Shown: positions 1 through 5,641, counted from the stretch's first letter. The stretch: DNA of 5,888 nucleotides from Faucicola sp937889485 (GCA_051653685.1 JBOFWQ010000078.1:1-5888), one strand, 5' to 3'. Notes: generated by a model not told the origin, from the letters alone. Program-made: numbers and translations.

Positions 1-217
1 ATTGTAGTAACCAAGCGACGGGCGTGGGCACAATTTTAAGGCGAATCAATAACGCCACAATGAGTAATCCCAATGCATGGTAAAAAAAATATTGGGTGCC
101 TGTGTGCCACCATGCCAGCTGCTCAGTGGTCAAACGTGCTTTTAGTCCATGTGCGGCAAAGGCGCCACAGCCAACGGCTACTGCTATATTGAGCGCGGCA
201 ATGCTTAACCAGTTCAT
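1..217 (-). CDS. DUF423 family membrane protein, N-terminal part (runs off the left edge)
   Basis: Reading leftward from ATG at 217-215, the frame stays open for 72 codons and leaves the window, so the C-terminus is missing. The protein opens with a hydrophobic helix (about residues 3-22) containing the signature GAFAAHGLKARL (18-29). A YHALGLL segment (46-52) then begins a second membrane helix running to about residue 60. This GAF-x-AHGLK then YHALGLL pattern is typical of DUF423 (YgdD-like) small inner-membrane proteins, which are usually about 120-130 residues with several membrane helices and no firmly assigned function. The ATG lies 5 bases after the rpoH stop codon. The only Shine-Dalgarno-like bases (GGA) sit inside the last rpoH codons, so it is probably co-transcribed with rpoH and perhaps translationally coupled. 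Family assignment is confident; function is unknown. Confidence 0.85.
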   Translation of the reverse strand, partial: MNWLSIAALNIAVAVGCGAFAAHGLKARLTTEQLAWWHTGTQYFFYHALGLLIVALLIRLKIVPTPVAWLLQ

Positions 218-222
218 GTCAA

Positions 223-1401
223 TTAGTCCAATTGTAAGTGGGTATTTGCCAACATCGCTTCTTTGATTTTGTCCATGGCATTTTTTTCGATTTGACGCAC
301 CCGTTCTGCCGAGATGTTGTATTCTGCCGCTAATTCGTGGAGGGTGGCTTTTTGTTCATTTAACCAGCGCTGTTGTACAATGTCGCGTGAGCGGTCATCT
401 AAGTCTTCCATGGCTTCCATGAGTGCGGTATTGTTACTCTCTTCCCAATCCGCGTCTTCTACCATATCGGCAGGATCTACGCCGTCTTCCAAGAAGTATT
501 GTGGGGCATAGCGTCCCTCATCTTCGTCATCGCTTTGGGCTTCAAAGGAGGCATCATATGAGGTGAGGCGGCTTTCCATCTCTAACACTTGTTTGACGGT
601 GACATTGAGGTCTTTGGCAATCGCCTCGGCTTCTTCAAGGGTTAGTTGATTGTTGGTTTTTTTCAAAGAGCGCAAGTTAAAAAATAGTTTGCGGTGCGCT
701 TTGGTGGTGGCAACTTTGACGATACGCCAGTTACGGATCACAAATTCATGGATTTCAGCTTTGATCCAATGTACCGCAAACGACACCAAACGCACCCCTT
801 TGTTAGGGTCAAAACGCTTTACCGCTTTCATCAGACCGACGTTGCCTTCTTGGATCAAGTCGCCCTGTGGTAGCCCGTAGCCTGAATAACTTCTGGCAAT
901 ATGAATAACAAAGCGTAAATGAGACATAACAAGCAGCCGCGCTGCTTCGACGTCACCTTCATCGGTATAGCGGTGTGCCAGCGCTTGTTCTTGTTCGGCG
1001 GTCAAAATCGGAATTTGGTGTACCGCGTTGATATAGGCGCCTAAGTTGACGCCTGGTGCAGATAGGGCAGTAGGCATACTGGGCACCAGTGCGTTGTTAG
1101 ATGCGCGGCTGATCGCTTTGGGCTTTTGCCGCGCGCGTGCGGTTTTTTTGGGTTTTTCATCAAATTGCCCCTCATAGCCCTCGTCAAACTCGTCAATGAA
1201 TTCTTCTAAATCGTCATAATCCTGAGGAAGTGTGTCAAAGTCAATGTCACCGTCTTCTAGCTCATCTAGGGCGGGTTCATCCAAGTGATCACGGTCGTCT
1301 TCCTCAAAGTCATCAAAATTGGTCGGTGTGTGACCCTGTTTGGCGGTTTTTTTTATCATGGTTGGGTTAGCCGTTGGTAAGTTTTTTATTTTAGTTGCCA
1401 T
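223..1401 (-). CDS. rpoH: RNA polymerase sigma-32 (heat-shock sigma factor) with acidic N-terminal extension
   Basis: RpoH replaces sigma-70 on core RNA polymerase to transcribe chaperone and protease genes. From about residue 110 the protein follows E. coli sigma-32 closely. Region 2 includes SHLRFVIHIARSYSGYGLP, DLIQEGNVGLMKAV and VSFAVHWIKAEIHEFVIRNW. The RpoH box reads RKLFFNLR (about 237-244), and region 4 ends with a helix-turn-helix containing LHELAAEYNISAERVRQIEK. The family usually has about 285 residues, whereas this product has 392. The excess is an N-terminal segment: about residues 29-83 are roughly half Asp/Glu, followed by a Lys/Arg-rich linker at about 84-104. I chose ATG at 1401-1399. 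A TTG two codons upstream (1407-1405) is possible, and an internal ATG near residue 109 would remove the extension. No ideal ribosome site decides the matter: GGG lies 7 bases and AGGA 18 bases before the ATG. The TusA-like gene lies upstream on the same strand and a DUF423 gene 5 bases downstream. Identity is very secure; the exact start is less so. Confidence 0.96.
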   Translation of the reverse strand: MATKIKNLPTANPTMIKKTAKQGHTPTNFDDFEEDDRDHLDEPALDELEDGDIDFDTLPQDYDDLEEFIDEFDEGYEGQFDEKPKKTARARQKPKAISRASNNALVPSMPTALSAPGVNLGAYINAVHQIPILTAEQEQALAHRYTDEGDVEAARLLVMSHLRFVIHIARSYSGYGLPQGDLIQEGNVGLMKAVKRFDPNKGVRLVSFAVHWIKAEIHEFVIRNWRIVKVATTKAHRKLFFNLRSLKKTNNQLTLEEAEAIAKDLNVTVKQVLEMESRLTSYDASFEAQSDDEDEGRYAPQYFLEDGVDPADMVEDADWEESNNTALMEAMEDLDDRSRDIVQQRWLNEQKATLHELAAEYNISAERVRQIEKNAMDKIKEAMLANTHLQLD

Positions 1402-1437
1402 GAACAAGCCCGTCTATTTTCCTAGTTTTCTTGTCAT
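1400..1437 (-). promoter_or_regulatory. Possible start-site hairpin on the rpoH mRNA
   Basis: On the minus strand, ATGACAAG (1437-1430) can pair with CTTGTTCAT (1408-1400) over 8 base pairs with one bulged T. The 21-base loop (1429-1409) contains the AGGA sequence. The second arm includes the first two bases of the preferred rpoH start codon, so the fold would place the initiation site in structure. In E. coli, rpoH translation is limited at low temperature by mRNA structure around the start. A similar role here is inference. The stem is AU-rich and short, and no folding energy was computed. Confidence 0.3.
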
Positions 1438-1475
1438 CAAGTATGCCTCAAACCTTGCTGTTTTGTAAGAGGTGT

Positions 1476-1862
1476 TTAGCAGTTTTTGGTTATGATCAGG
1501 TGAAAGATTGTGTCTGTGTTCTTATCCAAATGGGTTAGGGCTACTATAGGCGTTGCTATATTAACGAGGCTGTGCCCCGTGTGTCGGCAAAATGCGCCAA
1601 TGTCATGCTCACTGTTGGGGTCGGTGGCGGTGAGATAAACGCAATCACCTATATTAAGGCTACGTAACGCCATTTTAAGTTTTAGGAGCGGCATGGGACA
1701 CGCCAAGCCCTTGGCATCAACATAGTGAGCTACTTGCCGTGTCAGTGCGGGTAACTTGTCTGCTACCTTCTCTAACCACGCCCAATCTTGGCAAAAGCTA
1801 GGGTCTTTTTTTAAGGCGTCCGCGATCACAAAAGATGACGGAGAAAACATCAAATTAGTCAT
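1476..1862 (-). CDS. TusA/SirA-family sulfur-carrier protein with N-terminal extension
   Basis: The product has 128 residues. Residues 48-100 match the TusA/SirA/YedF fold. The active-site motif DAKGLACPMPLLKLK (49-63) supplies the conserved cysteine of the CPxP motif (C55), which carries a persulfide in TusA. It is followed by the IGDCVYLTATDPNSEHDI strand-helix segment (71-88) and FCRHTGHSL (91-99). TusA proteins are normally about 75-85 residues. The first 47 residues here are an additional predicted helical segment (PSFCQDWAWLEKVADKLPAL) that I do not recognise. Extra cysteines occur at 24, 74, 92 and 128. The ATG at 1862 has GAG 6 bases upstream and follows a good promoter at 1962-1990. 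It precedes rpoH by 74 bases on the same strand and is divergent from the BepA-like protease gene. From memory, TusA-like and BepA-like genes are also neighbours in Pseudomonas. The sulfur acceptor (tRNA thiolation, molybdenum cofactor or other) cannot be told from sequence, so no tusA symbol is given. Confidence 0.85.
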   Translation of the reverse strand: MTNLMFSPSSFVIADALKKDPSFCQDWAWLEKVADKLPALTRQVAHYVDAKGLACPMPLLKLKMALRSLNIGDCVYLTATDPNSEHDIGAFCRHTGHSLVNIATPIVALTHLDKNTDTIFHLIITKNC

Positions 1863-1910
1863 AAAAAACTCAAATCAAAAATTTCAATCTCTAATAAGGG
1901 GGTAAATAGC

Positions 1911-1927
1911 GATGATTAATTATCGTC
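1911..1927. repeat. Small dyad in the leader of the TusA-like gene
   Basis: GATGATTAATTATCGTC is an imperfect palindrome: six-base arms GATGAT and ATCGTC with one G/T pair, around TAATT. It sits about 50 bases upstream of the TusA-like start and downstream of its predicted transcription start. It could be a regulator-binding site or a weak RNA hairpin. The arms are AT-rich, so chance is a real alternative. Confidence 0.3.
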
Positions 1928-1961
1928 ATACATGGGCATGATCCACAAAAATACAAGCCTT

Positions 1962-1990
1962 ATTGTAAAATAGCATGCTGCATATCTCAA
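1962..1990 (-). promoter_or_regulatory. Sigma-70-type promoter for the TusA-like gene (and probably rpoH)
   Basis: On the minus strand, a -35 element TTGAGA (1990-1985) is separated by 17 bases from a -10 element TACAAT (1967-1962). Each hexamer matches the consensus at five of six positions with the optimal spacer. Transcription would start near 1955, giving a leader of about 90 bases before the ATG at 1862. No comparably good promoter was seen in the 74 bases between this gene and rpoH, so it may drive both genes. Confidence 0.6.
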
Positions 1991-2034
1991 TTTTTACCGT
2001 GGTACGTTTGCTATGAGTGCATCGTTAATCGCGC

Positions 2035-2048
2035 GCTTAATCTTAAGC
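2035..2048. repeat. Perfect 14-base dyad in the divergent gap
   Basis: GCTTAA-TC-TTAAGC is a perfect inverted repeat with a two-base centre. It lies between the leftward promoter (1962-1990) and the candidate rightward promoter (2071-2099). The position suits an operator serving one or both genes, but no regulator family is recognisable from the site. The rest of the 318-base gap (1863-2180) holds only the promoters and dyads listed here, and no convincing small gene. Confidence 0.3.
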
Positions 2049-2070
2049 AAGATATCATTACAAAAATAGT

Positions 2071-2099
2071 TTTTTTTCAAGTGCATATTTTCGTATAGT
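2071..2099 (+). promoter_or_regulatory. Candidate promoter for the BepA-like gene
   Basis: TATAGT (2094-2099) matches the -10 consensus at five of six positions and lies about 80 bases before the ATG at 2181. The corresponding -35 position is a T-tract (TTTTTT, 2071-2076, 17-base spacer) that matches TTGACA poorly. This is the best rightward candidate in the gap but is weak on its own. Confidence 0.35.
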
Positions 2100-2112
2100 A
2101 ACCCAACTAAGC

Positions 2113-2130
2113 AGGCGCGCTAAAACGCCT
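2113..2130 (+). other. Small hairpin in the predicted 5' leader of the BepA-like gene
   Basis: AGGCG (2113-2117) and CGCCT (2126-2130) are perfect inverted arms around an eight-base loop. They fall between the candidate promoter and the ribosome site (GGA at 2170-2172, 8 bases before ATG). There is no T-run after the stem, so it is not an intrinsic terminator. Its role is unknown. Confidence 0.25.
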
Positions 2131-2180
2131 CTAGCCTTTATCATCAGGCCAATAACCTACCTTGCTAACGGAATGCCAAT

Positions 2181-3755
2181 ATGATACCCAAGCCCACACA
2201 ATTTGGCATGTTGCTACTGAGCTTTTGCCTAACCTTGACCATCAATATAGGCACCGCAAATGCGGCGAACTTGGGGCAATGGTCAAATCAAAACATTAAC
2301 TATAGCATGATGCCAACCCCAGATTTAGCCCGTATGGATGACGGGCAAGCGCTGATTGATCGGCAACAAAATCTGCAGGTAGGAGAGTGGGCACTGCGAC
2401 AATTAAATGGCAACGCCCCGCTTATTCAAGACCCATGGCTGCAACAAAGCCTTGAGCAACTTGTTTGGCAAATCAATGCCGTAGCAGGATTAGAAGCGCC
2501 GCTAGGTATTGTGGTAATTGACGACAGACAAATTAACGCATTTGCCGTGCCTTCGGGGCTATTTGGCATGAATATTGGCTTACTGGATAAAGCAAAAACA
2601 CTAGATGAGCTGGTAAGTGTGGTGGCGCACGAGATAGCACACGTCAGCCAGCGCCACTACCAACATCGTCATGATGAAAAAACCAAACAACTACTACTGC
2701 AAGCAGGTGGTATCTTGGCGGGCGTGGCAGCGGCAAAGGTAGGTGATGGCAATGCTAGCACCGCCGTGCTATTGGGCTCACAAGCAGTGGCAGCCAACGC
2801 CAGTGCCGCATATAGCCGTGCTCAAGAAAGAGAAGCAGATCGGATTGGCATGCAGCTGATGCGCCAAGCAGGCTATGACGTCAACGCCATGCCCAACTTT
2901 TTTACAACCCTCGACCAGCAAAATCCCATAAAAAATAGCACCCTAATACCCAGCTTTATGCTGAGTCACCCCCTAACAGCAGATAGATTAAGTGAAGCGC
3001 GCAGCCGTGCTACCCGATATGACAGTGCACCCAACCAAAAGCTTAGCCGTGGTCAACTTGCCGCCCAAGTCGCCCGCCAGCAACTATTTGACCAACTACA
3101 ATGGCGAGGGCGTTATTTGGGTCACCTAGTTAACAAAGCCGACCTCATACAAGGCGCAAAAAACAGTGAAGGTGCCAAACTTGCGCTCATTGAGCATTAT
3201 CTAGACAATGGCGAGCCAACCCAAGCTGCTAGCCTTATCAAGGATTTTGAGCCGCAAATCCATAACGCCGCCAACCCGTTGGCAGTCATTATCTATAGTC
3301 GTTTGTTGGTCAGTCAAGGCAACATCGACCAAGCCATTACTAAGCTTACGCAATTGGCAACCTTGTACCCAGAAAGGATGGACATACCACTTTATATCAG
3401 TGATATTTATTTAGACCACACCCCAACAAGTAGCAAGGCACAAGCAGCGCTCAGCTTACTGCAGCCGCTATCCAAGCAGCGCCCTAGAGACGTGGCAATC
3501 TGGGACAGGCTAGCAAAAGCAGCCCAACAATTGGCAAAATATAGCCAAGGTGAGCTGCAGATTAACCATCAGATTAATATGTTAAGATACCGTGCCTACA
3601 GCGAGCTTTGGCGCAACCAGCTACAAGCAGCGGTTACCTCCCTTAGCCAAGCCCAACAACTCACCAAAAATCTGGGCAAACCCCAAGCCGTCAATGCCGT
3701 ACTTAACCAACAGATTAATCAAGTGCAGCAGGCGCATCAATTTAAGCCCAATTAA
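2181..3755 (+). CDS. BepA-like periplasmic M48 metallopeptidase with TPR domain
   Basis: The 524-residue product has a Sec signal peptide: a hydrophobic stretch at 10-23, then TANA with likely cleavage after Ala28. The mature protein should therefore be periplasmic. The M48 peptidase domain covers about 55-290. It includes NAFAVPSGLFGMNIGLL (119-135), the zinc site HEIAH (His150, Glu151, His154), and YSRAQEREADRIG with Glu218 as likely third ligand. LSHPL (His263) corresponds to the histidine switch of E. coli BepA. The C-terminal half (about 330-510) is Ala/Gln/Leu-rich helical repeat consistent with tetratricopeptide repeats. BepA (YfgC, 487 residues) assists LptD and BAM assembly at the outer membrane and degrades stalled substrates. 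Cys16 does not fit a lipobox, so it is probably not a lipoprotein. A GGA 8 bases before the ATG supports the start. The stop overlaps the engB stop. BepA-like is secure; strict orthology to bepA is likely but unproven. Confidence 0.92.
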   Translation: MIPKPTQFGMLLLSFCLTLTINIGTANAANLGQWSNQNINYSMMPTPDLARMDDGQALIDRQQNLQVGEWALRQLNGNAPLIQDPWLQQSLEQLVWQINAVAGLEAPLGIVVIDDRQINAFAVPSGLFGMNIGLLDKAKTLDELVSVVAHEIAHVSQRHYQHRHDEKTKQLLLQAGGILAGVAAAKVGDGNASTAVLLGSQAVAANASAAYSRAQEREADRIGMQLMRQAGYDVNAMPNFFTTLDQQNPIKNSTLIPSFMLSHPLTADRLSEARSRATRYDSAPNQKLSRGQLAAQVARQQLFDQLQWRGRYLGHLVNKADLIQGAKNSEGAKLALIEHYLDNGEPTQAASLIKDFEPQIHNAANPLAVIIYSRLLVSQGNIDQAITKLTQLATLYPERMDIPLYISDIYLDHTPTSSKAQAALSLLQPLSKQRPRDVAIWDRLAKAAQQLAKYSQGELQINHQINMLRYRAYSELWRNQLQAAVTSLSQAQQLTKNLGKPQAVNAVLNQQINQVQQAHQFKPN

Positions 3756-4462
3756 GGCGTAATATCAGCAGGCAAAATATCAGCGTGGGGCAAAGTCAAC
3801 CAAGTTGCCAAGTGACTGGATAACTCATCAATCCCAATCTTATCTTGTGCCGAAAACAACTGAATGGTAAACGGTAGCTTTAATTTATTGAGCTGATTAC
3901 GGGTTTGCTGCAACGTATTTTTTGCCGCCCCGTATTTTAGTTTATCCGCCTTGGTCAACAGCACATGCACAGGCAGCTCACCATCTTTTGCCCAATGCAG
4001 CATTTGCTCATCAAAAAATTTTAACGGATGGCGAATATCAGTCAGTAAAACCAACCCCGCCAAACTCTTTCTTGAAATCAAATATTTTTCTAATTCATGT
4101 TGCCATTCTTTTTTCATCGCCTCAGGCACGGCCGCATACCCATAACCAGGCAAATCAACCAAACGCTGCTCCAAATCACCCATATGAAAAAAATTGATCA
4201 TCTGAGTACGACCAGGCGTCTTTGAAGAACGCGCCAACTGTCGTTGCTGGGTAATGGCATTAATGCAAGAAGACTTGCCTGCATTAGAACGCCCTGCAAA
4301 CGCCACCTCAAGCCCCGTATCAGCAGGACAAAGCTTAAAAGTGGGTGCAGATAACATAAATTGAGTTTGATGTAGCCATCTTTTAGCCGCATCTGCCTTC
4401 TCAGCAGGCGACAAAGCTGGATTGTCAGTAGGCGCTAAGCGATTCATATCCATAAGTATCAT
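3752..4462 (-). CDS. engB: Ribosome biogenesis GTP-binding protein EngB (YihA/YsxC)
   Basis: EngB is a cytoplasmic TRAFAC-class GTPase needed for large ribosomal subunit assembly and division in many bacteria. All nucleotide-binding motifs are visible in the 236 residues: G1 GRSNAGKSS (57-65), G2 TPGRT (82-86), G3 DLPGYG (103-108), G4 TKAD (170-173) and G5 SAQ (204-206). SAPTFKLCPADTGLEVAFAG before G1 and LTDIRHPLK after G3 are characteristic of EngB rather than Era or Der. E. coli YihA has 210 residues, and most of the excess here is N-terminal. ATGs at 4462, 4453 and 4447 are all possible starts, and none has a clear Shine-Dalgarno sequence. The longest is reported, so the first 3-5 residues are uncertain. 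It is divergent from the cytochrome c4 gene, an arrangement also known in Pseudomonas, and converges with the BepA-like gene through a 4-base stop overlap. Confidence 0.97.
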   Translation of the reverse strand: MILMDMNRLAPTDNPALSPAEKADAAKRWLHQTQFMLSAPTFKLCPADTGLEVAFAGRSNAGKSSCINAITQQRQLARSSKTPGRTQMINFFHMGDLEQRLVDLPGYGYAAVPEAMKKEWQHELEKYLISRKSLAGLVLLTDIRHPLKFFDEQMLHWAKDGELPVHVLLTKADKLKYGAAKNTLQQTRNQLNKLKLPFTIQLFSAQDKIGIDELSSHLATWLTLPHADILPADITP

Positions 4463-4532
4463 ACAATATCATTGACAAGAAAAAGGCATTGTAACAGTAA
4501 AAAAGCCTTGGCTATATAGTCAATAAGATAAA

Positions 4533-4541
4533 ATTATAGCA
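4533..4541 (-). promoter_or_regulatory. Extended -10 promoter for engB
   Basis: On the minus strand, TGC-TATAAT (4541-4533) combines a perfect -10 hexamer with the TGn extension. No good -35 hexamer is found at the usual spacing, which extended -10 promoters tolerate. Transcription would begin near 4526, leaving a leader of about 64 bases before the engB start. Confidence 0.5.
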
Positions 4542-4631
4542 AATCACCCGCCTGCCGCTGTCGCCCGCTAAAATTATCAACCAATACTCAACCACTTTTG
4601 ATGGATAGTCTTTTACTTGACAAATGAGTTA

Positions 4632-4640
4632 TGGCATAAT
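4632..4640 (+). promoter_or_regulatory. Weak rightward promoter candidate in the engB-cytochrome c4 gap
   Basis: TGG-CATAAT (4632-4640) is an extended -10-like element. A perfect TTGACA (4617-4622) stands upstream but only 12 bases away, too close for a normal promoter. If active it would read across 4659-4917, the possible gene remnant, towards the cytochrome gene. The site at 4798-4806 is the better promoter for the cytochrome. Confidence 0.25.
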
Positions 4641-4797
4641 AACCCATCATATCAATAATTGAATAAGGGTTTTAAAGCTGCATCAGCGGATGAATCGCAA
4701 AAAGCGTGGGACAAAGCAATGTTGCCAAACTCACCGAAAAATTGCCTCACCGAAATCACTGCACCTACAATTATTGCAGACAAGGATAGGATTCTCT

Positions 4798-4806
4798 TGC
4801 TATAAT
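4798..4806 (+). promoter_or_regulatory. Extended -10 promoter for cytochrome c4
   Basis: TGC-TATAAT (4798-4806) is a perfect -10 hexamer with the TGn extension. CAGACA (4777-4782) at an 18-base spacing gives a moderate -35 match, four of six. Transcription would start near 4813, making an untranslated leader of about 134 bases before the ATG at 4947. Confidence 0.55.
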
Positions 4807-4868
4807 ATTGCCAATTATCAGATACATTCACGATGGTCTTAGCAGCAAACTACTAGGATGATCCATGA

Positions 4869-4888
4869 GGGTGATCGCAACGTCACCC
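4869..4888 (+). other. GC-rich hairpin in the cytochrome c4 leader
   Basis: GGGTGA (4869-4874) pairs perfectly with TCACCC (4883-4888). Inside it, CG (4876-4877) and CG (4881-4882) can pair around CAA with one bulged T, giving up to 8 base pairs. It lies between the predicted promoter and the ribosome site (AGGA, 4933-4936). No T-run follows, so it is not a terminator. It could be an operator dyad or an mRNA structure, and just upstream GGATGATCC (4856-4864) is another short dyad. Confidence 0.35.
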
Positions 4889-4946
4889 ACTTATCCAAAC
4901 ATCATTGTGAGTCATAACCAACACGCTTTAGTAGGAATTGTTACCG

Positions 4947-5615
4947 ATGAAAAAACTAATCACTGCCGCAAGCCTTTTAATTGCCAGCGTAGGCGGTTCT
5001 GCAGCTGTCAACGTGCCAAAATATGACGTAGCAGCGGGTAAAGCAATTGCTGAATCTGTTTGTGGGGCATGTCACGGTGTGGACGGTGTTAGTACCGTTC
5101 CTGCACAGCCAAACCTTGGCGGACAAAACGTAAAGTATCTTTATAAACAGCTCACCAATTTTAAAGAAGGTGCGCGTGTCAATCCTATTATGGCGGCACA
5201 GGTAGCCAAACTTACCGACCAAGACATGGCAAACGTAGCGGGCTACTATGCCAGCCAACCAAGATGGGGTGTGGCATACGTTAACCCTGCTTATGCAGCA
5301 GCAGGGCAAAAACTATTTTACGGCGGTAACAGCTCACGTGGTGTTATTCCATGCGCTGGTTGTCATGGCGGAAAAGGTAACGGTAATGATTTTGCTGCTT
5401 TCCCACGTATTGGCGGTCAACACCCTGCCTATATTGCTACACAGCTAAAACTATTCCGTGCTGCGGGTCGTGAAGATGAAGTGGCGGATCCATCACAAGT
5501 ACGTCATAACGATGCCGCCAAAAAAGGCGAAAAAGGGATGATGCAAGTGGTTGCTTCAAAACTATCTGACAATGATATTAAAGTATTATCAGATTATATT
5601 AGCGGCTTACACTAG
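4947..5615 (+). CDS. Dihaem cytochrome c4
   Basis: The 222-residue product is a periplasmic class I cytochrome with two haem domains. It begins MKKLITAASLLIASVGGSAA, a Sec signal peptide probably cleaved near Ala20, as expected for export before haem attachment. Haem-binding motifs are CGACH (Cys39, Cys42, His43) and CAGCH (Cys136, Cys139, His140). Likely axial methionines are Met82 in NPIMAAQVAKLTDQDMANVAGYYASQ-type context and Met198 or Met199 in the matching position of domain two (KLSDNDIKVLSDYISGL). Length and duplicated architecture fit cytochrome c4, which passes electrons from the bc1 complex to terminal oxidases such as cbb3. I chose the ATG at 4947, with AGGA 10 bases upstream, because the protein then opens with MKK and a normal signal peptide. 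An in-frame TTG at 4938 overlaps the ribosome site. It is divergent from engB, as in Pseudomonas, and ends before a strong terminator. Confidence 0.95.
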   Translation: MKKLITAASLLIASVGGSAAVNVPKYDVAAGKAIAESVCGACHGVDGVSTVPAQPNLGGQNVKYLYKQLTNFKEGARVNPIMAAQVAKLTDQDMANVAGYYASQPRWGVAYVNPAYAAAGQKLFYGGNSSRGVIPCAGCHGGKGNGNDFAAFPRIGGQHPAYIATQLKLFRAAGREDEVADPSQVRHNDAAKKGEKGMMQVVASKLSDNDIKVLSDYISGLH

Positions 5616-5641
5616 ACCACTTATCTACCTTAACGTTAAAT

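Larger units (their letters stand above)
4659..4917 (+). pseudogene. Possible remnant of an alpha/beta-hydrolase gene (3' part, frameshifted)
   Basis: Three successive short open stretches in different forward frames read, in order, like the C-terminal part of an alpha/beta hydrolase. The first (4659-4802, stop at 4803) includes AWDKAMLPNSP and LTEITAPTIIADKDRI. The latter resembles the I-x-APTLIIAGDKDRI segment carrying the catalytic Asp, one Gly short. The second (4805-4858, stop at 4859) reads ILPIIRYIHDGLSSKLLG. The third (4858-4914, stop at 4915) reads MIHEGDRNVTHLSKHH, resembling the segment with the catalytic His, here Arg. Each frame change fits a single-base deletion. No N-terminal half or nucleophile motif is present. 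The likeness is by eye only, and a chance match in ordinary intergenic sequence remains a serious alternative. Confidence 0.3.

Noticed and set aside
2013..2069. An 18-codon forward reading frame starting ATG AGT GCA in the divergent gap.
   Set aside because: It is very short, has only a poor ribosome site, and overlaps the 14-base dyad. Nothing marks it as a real small protein.
3208..3414. A 68-codon forward frame inside the BepA-like gene.
   Set aside because: It is a frame-shadow of the TPR region with no start signal or family likeness.
3758..3785. A repeated AATATCAGC near the 3' end of engB.
   Set aside because: It encodes a local ADI-x-P-type repetition at the EngB C-terminus and is too short to be a meaningful repeat.
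4198..4392. A 64-codon leftward frame inside engB.
   Set aside because: It lies in another frame of the strongly conserved EngB G1-G2 region and has no recognisable protein features.
4471..4524. Inverted ATTGAC (4471-4476) and GTCAAT (4519-4524) in the engB leader.
   Set aside because: Six-base arms separated by 42 bases in AT-rich sequence are expected by chance and would make a weak RNA stem.
4938..4946. TTG at 4938 as the cytochrome c4 start.
   Set aside because: It lies 1 base after the AGGA ribosome site, and the ATG at 4947 gives a normal MKK signal peptide at better spacing.
4865..5026. A forward reading frame of about 53 codons starting at an ATG in the cytochrome c4 leader.
   Set aside because: It overlaps the cytochrome c4 start out of frame, and its downstream half is a frame-shadow of the signal-peptide and first-haem region. 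The part before 4947 is discussed under the possible hydrolase remnant.
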